Of a DNA stretch of 21,982 bases, positions 8,214-15,458 are shown one piece after another. How positions within the stretch are numbered: the first letter of the stretch is position 1; each line of letters opens with the position of its first letter. The translations under genes and the position numbers were made by a program. The notes under the pieces were generated by a model. The model saw nothing but the letters and a program-made list of their open reading frames with translations. It had not been told where the DNA came from and did no database searches. Source of the DNA: a virus. The DNA lies in IMG/VR virus record IMGVR_UViG_3300030110_000670, positions 1 to 21,982 of that record. One strand, 5' to 3'.

Positions 8214-10424
8214 TTATTTTATTATTTTTGAAATATGTCCTTTATTACTGTATTTTTTAAAACCTAAAGGTTTTGGAGTTAATTCTCTTTTAAATATAGG
8301 TTTATACATGTTTTTATTACAACCCATAATAGCTAAACCAGAACTAATAGAAGCATCATGCTTTGTTCTATTGTTTATATCAAATTTAGCCCAATCCTCT
8401 AATGTTTTTTGAAAATAAGTATCACCATATCTTCCACCTAAATTACCAATGTAAGTTTCTATATATGATTCTATAGCGGCAGCATGTGCCTGTTTAATAT
8501 CTTCGCTAGAATTAGGTATACCACCTATTTCTCTTTCAGTTACAGAAAGTTTTATTAACAACTTATCAGGTCTATTCATAGAAAAACCTCTATAACCTCT
8601 TCTTTTAAAATGATACAAAAGTCTAGGTTTGTTATTTTCTGCAAGTATTGGCATACCATAAAACACACAAGCCATTAAAACATCTTCAAAAAATATTTCA
8701 GCAGTTTGAGGTCTTGATATATATTCTAAAAAAAACATATTTGGTGGTACGTTTTCCATAGAAAATTTTGTAAGTCCGTGTAATGCTCCATTTGATCCTC
8801 TTGAATCTACTGTTCCAGATATATCATAAGGATCACATCCAAAACAACCAGTATGTTCATTACCTGGGTATCTTATACCGTTTTTCATTACAACATTGTT
8901 TTGTAGATTTATAGGAGGAACCCATGATATATTAAATCTACCATTGTTGTTTGGCATAAATATAACCTTAGTATCTTTTACACCGTTTTCCCATTGAAAA
9001 GAACCTTTAGTTACCATTTTATAACTTTCACAATCTTCATTAAAATCTATTTGTTCATAAATTTTAACTAGATTAAATAGTGATGACTTTGATTCATCTC
9101 TAAAAGCATGCTGTGTAGTTCTTGGAAATTGTCTATAAAATTCGTTTAAAGCGTTTTGATCTTGCTTTAATCCTTCAACTTCATTTTGCCAGTACTCAAT
9201 AACTCCAATTTCAATTTTGTCTCCTTTGGGCCCAAGTGTGGGGTTGCTAGGTGTGTCGAACACAGGTAATCCATAAGAATCAATGTATCCTTCGTAGTTC
9301 CATTCCATAGGAATGAACAAAGAATAGAGTCCCGAACGAGTCTGTCCGTTGGCGTTTCGTTGCGTAACATTTGAGTCATCGTATAATTTTTTAAAGTTTT
9401 CACCACCTTTATCTAAAGAGTTTGATGTTGAACCCATCATACACTTACCAATAATTCTACTACCTAATCTTAATGTGGTTTTAGTAACCCTCCAGTTGTT
9501 GAGGATGTTGTTTGGCTTTTCCCATTTACCTGATTCATCATGAACGAGAAGTTTGAGTTTCTCTCCATCGTAGGAGTTATCACCTGTGTTTTTCCAGTCG
9601 ATTGTGGTGTCCAAACCTTGTAGCTCCTCGGCTGATTCGTTGGTTTCGAGCTTACGTCTGGTAAATTTACTTGCTGGTACACGGTAGGCAAGTTCGGTCT
9701 TTGGACGGTCCATTCCATCCTGGATAGGTTTGAAAAAGAAGGGATAATTAACCGATATTGGAACCACTTTGTCTGTGAACATTTTCTTTGCATCAGGACC
9801 GGACTTTGATAATACACCATACCTACTGTCTGAGGATATGGTTGCCAAGTTAACCACCTCTCCTGAGGCCATAAACGAAAACCCAGAACGTCTGTTTTTA
9901 AGGTAACACATCCCGTAGCATCGGGTATCTGCTTTGCAAGCTTCCCAGAAAATAAAGAATAATCTATTTGCTTCCCGAAAGTCTGGTGCCCCGACGTCAA
10001 TTTTAGACCACTGCAAGTACATGTAATGAGTACCAGTAATGTAAGTAGGATTTTTTTTATTATAAAACCAAAAACCTTCTTCTCTACGAGTAAACTCTTT
10101 ATCAATGTAATCATACCATTTTTCTTTAAAATCTTCTGGATACTGCCTCCAATCAAAAACAGTTTTTATTTTTGATAATATTTTAGGATATTCAGTTTTT
10201 TCCCATTTATTTTTAGTAAAACTATGTATTTCTTTTTTTTTAGGTAAAGCTATTTTTAAATCTTGTATTTCATAAATATCACCTATTTCACCAGTTTTAC
10301 TAATAACTATAACATCGTGTTCCTTGTTGTAACCATATTTCCACTTTTTGTTTTTATTATTTCTTTTTACAATATGTGGTTTAATATAATTTTCTAGTAT
10401 TTTATATAAAGTTTGAGTATACAT
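8214..10424 (-). CDS. terL: Terminase large subunit (packaging ATPase-nuclease)
   Basis: A 736-residue two-domain DNA-packaging motor. A Walker A-like segment lies at about 176-183 (KNRRSGFSFMASGE; it lacks the classical GxxxxGK[ST], as in several phage terminases that use an Arg/Lys-rich variant). Walker B is LLVHDE at 292-297 with the acidic pair Asp296-Glu297, and the coupling motif is GSTSN at 331-335. The nuclease domain begins near 500; metal-binding candidates are Asp531 and Asp534 (FGCDPYD) and Asp690 (KHDASISSG), typical of the RNase H-like terminase nuclease. The extended N-terminus (1-135) is Lys-rich. The start ATG overlaps the previous stop as TAATG. A GC-rich patch covers residues about 136-415, the ATPase domain, unlike the rest of the gene. 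Confidence 0.92.
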   Translation of the reverse strand: MYTQTLYKILENYIKPHIVKRNNKNKKWKYGYNKEHDVIVISKTGEIGDIYEIQDLKIALPKKKEIHSFTKNKWEKTEYPKILSKIKTVFDWRQYPEDFKEKWYDYIDKEFTRREEGFWFYNKKNPTYITGTHYMYLQWSKIDVGAPDFREANRLFFIFWEACKADTRCYGMCYLKNRRSGFSFMASGEVVNLATISSDSRYGVLSKSGPDAKKMFTDKVVPISVNYPFFFKPIQDGMDRPKTELAYRVPASKFTRRKLETNESAEELQGLDTTIDWKNTGDNSYDGEKLKLLVHDESGKWEKPNNILNNWRVTKTTLRLGSRIIGKCMMGSTSNSLDKGGENFKKLYDDSNVTQRNANGQTRSGLYSLFIPMEWNYEGYIDSYGLPVFDTPSNPTLGPKGDKIEIGVIEYWQNEVEGLKQDQNALNEFYRQFPRTTQHAFRDESKSSLFNLVKIYEQIDFNEDCESYKMVTKGSFQWENGVKDTKVIFMPNNNGRFNISWVPPINLQNNVVMKNGIRYPGNEHTGCFGCDPYDISGTVDSRGSNGALHGLTKFSMENVPPNMFFLEYISRPQTAEIFFEDVLMACVFYGMPILAENNKPRLLYHFKRRGYRGFSMNRPDKLLIKLSVTEREIGGIPNSSEDIKQAHAAAIESYIETYIGNLGGRYGDTYFQKTLEDWAKFDINNRTKHDASISSGLAIMGCNKNMYKPIFKRELTPKPLGFKKYSNKGHISKIIK
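9181..10020. other. GC-rich patch inside terL (ATPase domain)
   Basis: Counting GC in 60-base rows gives about 42% over these 840 bases (351 of 840), against 28% in the row before (9121-9180), 25% in the row after (10021-10080) and 20-23% in rows 9001 and 10201. A short dip to about 31% lies at 9361-9480. Codon choice changes with it: the ILNNW segment uses ATC, CTC and AAC codons rare elsewhere in the window. The patch corresponds to residues about 136-415 of the terminase. Confidence 0.8.
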
Positions 10425-10702
10425 TATTTAGATCTTCCTTCTGCAAAACCTTTAAAAGTTTTATCTTTTTTAACTTCTTCTTTAGGTTTATCTTCTAACA
10501 TATTTTTTTCTTCTTCAATACGATTAAGTATTTCAAAAGCATCAAATATAGCTAGCTTTTTAGTAGCAGCTGCGTTTTTTAATCTATCAGCTGTTATATC
10601 ATCTCCACTGTCTACTATTGGTTCTTTAGCAACTTTAATTAGCTCTTCAACCGCGACTTGCCCAGCTTGGATTATACTCTTCTTGGTCTCCTTTGTTTTC
10701 AT
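10424..10702 (-). CDS. Small protein before terL; possible terminase small subunit
   Basis: A 92-residue, highly charged, mostly helical protein (MKTKETKKSIIQAGQVAVEELI, then ADRLKNAAATKKLAIFDAFEILNRIEEEKNML). Its stop overlaps the terL start (TAATG), and it overlaps the upstream gene by 56 bases, so its start may be internal to that gene; the ATG at 10700-10702 is the first Met of the frame. Genes for terminase small subunits usually sit here and encode DNA-binding helical proteins, but this one is shorter than most and no helix-turn-helix is obvious. I recall similar proteins before terL in uncultured marine phages. Terminase small subunit is therefore a guess from position. Confidence 0.55.
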   Translation of the reverse strand: MKTKETKKSIIQAGQVAVEELIKVAKEPIVDSGDDITADRLKNAAATKKLAIFDAFEILNRIEEEKNMLEDKPKEEVKKDKTFKGFAEGRSK

Positions 10703-11252
10703 ACTTAATTACAATATCATTAGATTTCATACAGTATAAACGTTCGTTTTCTATAATAAATTCCCATTCACCATAGGGAGTGTAACCAATTAAGTCTCCT
10801 GGGTGTATTTCTTTACTCTCTAACGAACTATTACCATATTTTAATACCCCTATAAGTTTTTGTTCTTTTTCACCGCTTAAAATTGAATTATTTTTTAATG
10901 GCTTTACAAAACACCTATCATTAAAACTTTTCCAAGTTTCATTGTTTTTATATAAATATATTTGATCAGGTTGACAAAAGTACATGTTGTCTTTAAACCA
11001 AGATCTACTTTTTTTTTGTTTACCTTTAGTATCGTAAAAAATTCTAAAAACATTTTGATGAATCACTACTGTGTCTCCTACAGATATTCCAGTATAATAA
11101 GCTAATGGACATGCTTTAACTATAGCCTGTCTATTAACAAATTTAAAACTTTCTACTTTAGTATTTAAAATTAGTTTTTTATCTTTTACTTGAACAACAT
11201 TATTATATGTTTCACCCAGGGGTTCTACGATAAAATCATATAAACTTTTCAT
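10647..11252 (-). CDS. Tandem GroES-like (double co-chaperonin domain) protein
   Basis: A 201-residue protein that I read as two GroES-like folds. Domain 1 (about 5-103): FIVEPL strand, a loop with the hydrophobic tripeptide LIL (27-29), RQAIVKACP, VGDTVVIHQNVFRIF, and YFCQPDQIYLYKN. Domain 2 (about 109-186): DRCFVKPL, a shorter loop, LIGVLKYGN, PGDLIGYTPYGEWEF, and LYCMKSNDIVIKYEN. Each follows the order of E. coli GroES (DRVIVKR; IVL mobile loop; GEVLAVGNG; VGDIVIFNDGYG; VLIMSESDILAIVE). The two halves also align with each other. Chloroplast Cpn20 is the known precedent for tandem GroES domains. The gene overlaps its neighbours on both sides, between small unknown proteins and the terminase, and far from the groEL/groES cassette. 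It may aid capsid or terminase folding, or may use the fold structurally. Confidence 0.68.
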   Translation of the reverse strand: MKSLYDFIVEPLGETYNNVVQVKDKKLILNTKVESFKFVNRQAIVKACPLAYYTGISVGDTVVIHQNVFRIFYDTKGKQKKSRSWFKDNMYFCQPDQIYLYKNNETWKSFNDRCFVKPLKNNSILSGEKEQKLIGVLKYGNSSLESKEIHPGDLIGYTPYGEWEFIIENERLYCMKSNDIVIKYENKGDQEEYNPSWASRG

Positions 11253-11479
11253 TAGTACTCTAAATCATACTCAACAGATATAGCCATGTTAGAATTAAAT
11301 TTTTTCCATGCAAGTACCTCGTTGTTTTTCTTTATATAAATATTATAAGAATTATCTTCAGGTTCTAAAATAATATAAGATATTATATGGCCACCATACA
11401 CTTGCTGTCCAACAGCATAGTGCATAGCGTCATTTTTATAATCAGAACCAATACTTATTTTTCTAATATTACTTGTCAC
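11252..11479 (-). CDS. Small unknown phage protein
   Basis: A 75-residue protein (MTSNIRKISIGSDYKNDAMHYAVGQQVYGG and onward) with beta-strand character and a C-terminal VEYDLEY. Its stop overlaps the start of the tandem GroES-like gene (TAATG) and its start overlaps the coiled-coil gene by 11 bases, so the three are translated as a unit. I recall small proteins with KISIGPDYK-type beginnings in many marine phage genomes, always without known function. No enzymatic motif, membrane segment or signal peptide is visible. Confidence 0.6.
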   Translation of the reverse strand: MTSNIRKISIGSDYKNDAMHYAVGQQVYGGHIISYIILEPEDNSYNIYIKKNNEVLAWKKFNSNMAISVEYDLEY

Positions 11480-11726
11480 CTTCTTTTTCCTCTTCTATAT
11501 TAGAATAAGTACCATCAGATAAATTAATGTTTATTTTTCCATACTCATCTTCTAGTTCTTTTTTAGTTTCTTCAATAACTTTAGACAAGTCATTAATTTT
11601 TTGGTGCACATTATGTTTTTGAACATCTAAAACACCTAGTGATCTTAGCATGTCACTAAGTTCAACTTGTTGTTTATTTATTTTTTCTAACTGTTCTTCA
11701 GTAATTTTTTTAACTTCTTTACTCAT
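11469..11726 (-). CDS. Small coiled-coil protein
   Basis: An 85-residue acidic protein. Two predicted helices (about 5-30 and 38-64) around a short turn near LGVLDVQKH have heptad-like Leu/Ile/Val spacing, suggesting a helical hairpin or coiled coil. A short beta segment (YGKININLSDGTY) follows and the tail is Glu-rich. The ATG is preceded by an AATTT-type leader similar to that of groEL. It overlaps the next gene by 11 bases. The shape superficially resembles prefoldin or tail-chaperone coiled coils, and it lies upstream of the tandem GroES-like gene, but no family can be assigned. Confidence 0.58.
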   Translation of the reverse strand: MSKEVKKITEEQLEKINKQQVELSDMLRSLGVLDVQKHNVHQKINDLSKVIEETKKELEDEYGKININLSDGTYSNIEEEKEGDK

Positions 11727-11758
11727 GATTTTAATTTAATTTAATTGTTATTGTTTAT

Positions 11759-12352
11759 TTATTGTAGCAATACTACATCTCCTGCAGTAGTGCCGGTACT
11801 ATTCAGTGATTTATAAGCAAATGGTATTGCTCCTTGACCAGCTGTTACTTTTATTGTTGACTCAGATTCATCTGATGCTAATACACCTACTATATTACCT
11901 GCTGTTCCTCCTACGTATATAGAAACACACTCATTATTCCAGTATTTTGTAGATATAGGAAAATCAAGTTGAGCAGCTTGTAAAGTAACGGTAACTACAC
12001 CTGATATTGGGTTTTGACCATCACCTCCTAAAGGTGCTAATGCCGCCGCGTTAAATACAAATGTTTCACCAACTAAAGCTTTATTATATGCTTTTGGTCC
12101 AACGTATGTAGCTTTAACACTATTAACAGAAGCGTTAGGCGTGCTAGAGTCAGTAGTTAATGTAAATTGATAATCTGTAGATTTAACATATGCTGTTCCG
12201 CTAGAAGGAACACATATAGCTGTTTGTGAAGCCGCTAAATTAGCGCTAGTATTACCGCTAAGATTTAAAGCGGTATCTTCTTTTACTGTACTAGCAACAA
12301 AAGGTATTGCTTTAGTTGCGAAATCACTTTGATTTGCTGTATAATTTCCCAT
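11759..12352 (-). CDS. Ser/Thr/Ala-rich probable virion protein with MGNY start
   Basis: A 197-residue low-charge protein rich in Ala, Thr, Ser, Val and Gly, almost certainly beta-structured (LNLSGNTSANLAAS, GVVTVTLQAAQLDF, VSIYVGGTAGNIVGVLAS). This composition is typical of decoration proteins, fibre pieces or receptor-binding proteins. The N-terminus MGNYTANQSDF matches MGNYSGNHPRF of the His-rich protein at 15876-16442, and the first 16 coding bases differ at one position, so the N-terminal peptide is probably a shared signal or derives from duplication. The leader AACACAAAAATAATG is shared with the genes at 16505-16798 and 16866-17078. A virion role is inferred from composition. Confidence 0.6.
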   Translation of the reverse strand: MGNYTANQSDFATKAIPFVASTVKEDTALNLSGNTSANLAASQTAICVPSSGTAYVKSTDYQFTLTTDSSTPNASVNSVKATYVGPKAYNKALVGETFVFNAAALAPLGGDGQNPISGVVTVTLQAAQLDFPISTKYWNNECVSIYVGGTAGNIVGVLASDESESTIKVTAGQGAIPFAYKSLNSTGTTAGDVVLLQ

Positions 12353-12364
12353 TATTTTTGTGTT

Positions 12365-12823
12365 TTATTTTTGTTTAAATATGTTACTTGCTTTTTCTGT
12401 TGTGCGTCCACCAAAATAGGCTAAGACGACTGACATCATTATTTTTTCGAAAGTATCATTCCATAATTCATTTATATGAAACGGTAGCGTTTCTATACTG
12501 TCTAAAATTCCTGCCATTGAAAATATAACAATACACCATACTAATACTAGTGGGCGTACATTTTTACTTAGCCATGAATCAGACATAGAATCTGCTTTCC
12601 ATCTTGACGTAATAGCTTCTATTTCCTTATTCTGTTGTTCAAATATAATTTGTTGTAATTTAACTTTATCATCCGCAGGTGCATCTGATTTAGTTATAGC
12701 TTCAATAGCTTCTCTTGGTGATGTAACACCTTGTAATACGTTTCCTAATGTAGGGTTGATTACAGAAGCTGCGCCAAATAATAATTGACCAACAGTTGTA
12801 TCTTTAAATTTCTTTTTTGACAT
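12365..12823 (-). CDS. Holin of the GTA 3TM type
   Basis: A 152-residue protein with an amphipathic N-terminus (LLFGAASVINPTLGNVLQGV), a charged middle (KLQQIIFEQQNKEIEAITSRWKADSM in two parts), then SWLSKNVRPLVL leading into a hydrophobic segment at about 91-108 and a second at about 127-138 before YFGGRTTEK (136-144). The W-x-x-D-x-x-S-D-S-W-L-x-x-x-x-R-P region and the terminal YFGGR-x-x-E-K signature are those of the holin superfamily first named from gene transfer agents (Pfam family GTA_holin_3TM). It would permeabilise the inner membrane at the end of infection. No endolysin is recognisable in the window. No Shine-Dalgarno sequence precedes the ATG. Confidence 0.8.
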   Translation of the reverse strand: MSKKKFKDTTVGQLLFGAASVINPTLGNVLQGVTSPREAIEAITKSDAPADDKVKLQQIIFEQQNKEIEAITSRWKADSMSDSWLSKNVRPLVLVWCIVIFSMAGILDSIETLPFHINELWNDTFEKIMMSVVLAYFGGRTTEKASNIFKQK

Positions 12824-12852
12824 TTTTTATAATCACTTAATTTACAGTGTTT

Positions 12853-14262
12853 TTACTTTTTCTTTTTTGATGCGTTTATTACCATAGGTTTTGTGCCTGA
12901 GCCTATTCCTCCACCTGCATCATGAATATTATAAAACTCTTGCATAAATTCTATATCTTCTTCTGGTATATAATCTCTATATTCATCAGGTGTAAAATAA
13001 AAACGATCATATAGTTTTAAACCACCACCACCTAAAGCTTTAGCACCTCTATTTAATAATTGTGCTCTTTGATAAGCTCTAGGATCAATGTTATCATCAG
13101 GGTTTTCACCCCACTTATCCTTATAACCTCCGCGGCCATGTACTTGGAAATCCCACACATCTTGTATACCTGCATAAGGTAAGTTATTGTCTGTGCTTAA
13201 TCCAGCAGCCATAGCGCCATAATCTACACCCAGCATATTACTTACCGCACCACTTTCTTTACCACTACCATAAAATGTTTTACCTTTATATAAATCACTA
13301 AAAGCATTGTTTAAGTTATTTTTATTTGCAACACCTTCAAAACGCAGGTTTGATTTTTCGTCAGACTGAACTATGTTTGATTCATCAGCATAATTTTGTA
13401 TATACTCAGGTGTTTGCGTCATTATGTAATCTATAAAATAAGGCATATTTTGCCTACGAGTTCTATTAGCAAACTTATTATAAGTTTTATCCCATTCTTC
13501 ATCTGAAGCATCTAGTGGTACTTGAGTAGAATACATCTCCGCCGCTTCATCTTTTTGGTTTAAACCTTTATCAAAATCATCACCTTTAACACTATAGCTG
13601 TCTTTAATCCAAGGGTATTTTTCTGATTTAGCTGTATAAGGAGAAGGTTTTAAACGCGGATCTATTTCACCTAAAAAAGCTTTGTTTATATTTAAAGGTT
13701 CTGGTCTCCATTGAGTCCACTCAGCACCTCTATATTCTTCATGAGGATCCAGTGAACGCTCATCATCATTATCTCCAGTATTAAGTAAATTCTTCCCAAA
13801 ATACTTATTTATTGCTTCGTTGATATTAAAAGCACCTGCACCTCCACCAGAAGCTTGCATAGCTAAATCCATAACATTTCTTGAAAAATCTGGAAACTTC
13901 TTTGTTAAATAATCAGTTATACCAGGATTATTATATGCAATTTGCATAACTTTATCTAAAACACCGACATCTCCAGGATTATTTTTTTCCCATTCACGAA
14001 GTTGTTTGTTTAAATTTGGATTTATATTAATACTAGCATTATATTCTTCTGGATTTCTAGGATCTGGTAATTTACTTATATCTTGTAATGTAGCTTTTTG
14101 ACCCTTGTTTAATACATCTGAATATATTGGACGCGAAGGGTTTCGTGAATCTAAGTCATGATCTTGTTTTAAAGGAGATATTACTCTACCATCACGACCT
14201 AATGTTCTTTGACTGTTGGTTGTGTGTTTATTTGTAAAAGGATTTTTTACTTTAAAAGCCAT
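12853..14262 (-). CDS. Unknown 469-aa protein with MAFKxKNP N-terminus
   Basis: A polar, probably partly disordered protein. It begins MAFKVKNPF and carries SPLKQ at about 29-33, a start shared with the next gene upstream (MAFKLKNPL, then TPLKQ). It is rich in Asn, Asp, Tyr and Gly, with a Gly-rich patch near 136-143 (ASGGGAGAF), another near 408-415 (KALGGGGLK), and ends in a basic tail ASKKKK. No catalytic motif was seen. Its start overlaps the previous stop (TAATG). The company of two HExxH proteins with the same N-terminal peptide suggests a joint role, perhaps as internal or minor virion proteins, but this is inference. Confidence 0.55.
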   Translation of the reverse strand: MAFKVKNPFTNKHTTNSQRTLGRDGRVISPLKQDHDLDSRNPSRPIYSDVLNKGQKATLQDISKLPDPRNPEEYNASININPNLNKQLREWEKNNPGDVGVLDKVMQIAYNNPGITDYLTKKFPDFSRNVMDLAMQASGGGAGAFNINEAINKYFGKNLLNTGDNDDERSLDPHEEYRGAEWTQWRPEPLNINKAFLGEIDPRLKPSPYTAKSEKYPWIKDSYSVKGDDFDKGLNQKDEAAEMYSTQVPLDASDEEWDKTYNKFANRTRRQNMPYFIDYIMTQTPEYIQNYADESNIVQSDEKSNLRFEGVANKNNLNNAFSDLYKGKTFYGSGKESGAVSNMLGVDYGAMAAGLSTDNNLPYAGIQDVWDFQVHGRGGYKDKWGENPDDNIDPRAYQRAQLLNRGAKALGGGGLKLYDRFYFTPDEYRDYIPEEDIEFMQEFYNIHDAGGGIGSGTKPMVINASKKKK

Positions 14263-15458
14263 TATGAATACATTTGTTTATTTTGTTCTATATCACCTAA
14301 CATCTCTTTACCTGATAATTGATTCCATTTAGTAATACCTGGAGTTTTTTGTTCTTTACTAGCCATTGTATTAATAGCTTCTAAAAGTTTTTCTGGGTCA
14401 TAATAAAACATAGAATCATTTGAATGTAAGTCTTTATCCTGCATCCATTTTTTTAACGTAGGCATATTAATTTGATCCCCATATTCTAAACCCGCTTTAT
14501 CAAAAGCTCTTATTCTAAAATCTTGAAAATTAGCATGACCTTCAACTCCACTTCTCAAATACTCTGTTAAATCTCTATTATCACTACCAGGCCCCTCTGT
14601 TGGTCTTACAGGTTCTCCCAGTGTTCTATTAAAGTATGGTGTACCCATTTCATCAGCACCACTTGCGTGCAGCATTTCATGCTCTATTATACTTGGATCA
14701 TTACCGGAAACAGTTATTGTACCTCCTCCTTGATCAATATTGTGATGGTACCTAGGCGCACTATATCTACCTGCATCAAGCATAGAGCTCTTCTTTTTTA
14801 TGTTTGTATGTAAAGCCGTATTTTTAATAGCCTCTAAATCTCTATTGTCTACTTTTTCTCCTGTTCCAAAATACCATTGCTCAAGTGCTCTTTTTTGAAA
14901 TTCTGGATCTTCAAACCTTTGTGCAAAATTTTGTTTAGCTTTTTGAGAGATTTCTGCAAAAGCATCAGCATTATACTCTCCTGTAGGATTTATAGGATCA
15001 TACAAGTCTTCAGGTGTTTCCAAGTCATAGTTTAAACCTCTATATTCTGCGTTGCTAGCTGTATCCATTCCACCAACAAGAAATTTAGGATTTCCATCTT
15101 TATCATACTCTGAGCTTATTATTTTTTTACTCCCTTCAATAGGTTTAAAATCTTCATCACGCTTACTGTTCCAGAAATATTTTGTAGATGCTGGGTATCT
15201 GGTACCCATAATATTTGTTACGGGTTGAAAAGTTGGATCTTCTTTTTTATTATAAGGATCTTTTTTAGTGTAACGTGATCTTATTAATTCCTTTTTCACG
15301 TTAGGATCTTCTGTAAACGGACCTATAAATGGATTACGTACATCATCTATAATTACAGTTTCATTAGGATCTATTGGTGGAGCTGGTTGAGGTCCAAACT
15401 GTTCTTGATGATTTTGTTTTAATGGTGTTTTTAAAGGGTTTTTTAATTTAAAAGCCAC
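14262..15458 (-). CDS. Putative zinc metallopeptidase (HExxH), MAFKxKNP N-terminus
   Basis: A 398-residue protein with HEMLHASG at 260-267: His260 and His264 are zinc ligands and Glu261 the catalytic base of the HExxH metallopeptidase pattern. A downstream acidic ligand is expected; Glu306 in the SGVEGHANF segment is a candidate, about 42 residues beyond His264, a spacing seen in gluzincins. The first 250 residues are polar and probably flexible. The start is GTG (CAC at 15456-15458 on the plus strand), overlapping the TAG of the gene before it by one base; the reading MAFKLKNPL from this GTG matches the sibling proteins and confirms the start. It may process virion proteins or act on the cell envelope; substrate unknown. 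Confidence 0.65.
   Translation of the reverse strand: MAFKLKNPLKTPLKQNHQEQFGPQPAPPIDPNETVIIDDVRNPFIGPFTEDPNVKKELIRSRYTKKDPYNKKEDPTFQPVTNIMGTRYPASTKYFWNSKRDEDFKPIEGSKKIISSEYDKDGNPKFLVGGMDTASNAEYRGLNYDLETPEDLYDPINPTGEYNADAFAEISQKAKQNFAQRFEDPEFQKRALEQWYFGTGEKVDNRDLEAIKNTALHTNIKKKSSMLDAGRYSAPRYHHNIDQGGGTITVSGNDPSIIEHEMLHASGADEMGTPYFNRTLGEPVRPTEGPGSDNRDLTEYLRSGVEGHANFQDFRIRAFDKAGLEYGDQINMPTLKKWMQDKDLHSNDSMFYYDPEKLLEAINTMASKEQKTPGITKWNQLSGKEMLGDIEQNKQMYS

Noticed and set aside
8200-8412. Plus-strand 70-residue frame at the portal/terL junction
   Set aside because: Antisense to both genes; its hydrophobic look results from reading Lys/Asn-rich codons in reverse.
9167-9406. A 79-residue minus-strand frame inside terL
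   Set aside because: Same cause: low stop density in the GC-rich patch; no independent leader or recognisable product.
9470-10156. A 228-residue minus-strand frame overlapping terL in another frame
   Set aside because: It lies mainly in the GC-rich patch, where stop codons are rare by chance. Its sequence has no domain features and terL is clearly the true frame.
11469-11726. Prefoldin assignment for the 85-aa coiled-coil protein
   Set aside because: Only the general helical-hairpin shape is suggestive; no family signature is visible, so it is kept as unknown.
12829-12845. Possible hairpin CACT/AGTG between the holin and the 469-aa gene
   Set aside because: A 4-bp stem with an 8-base A/T-rich loop is expected by chance.
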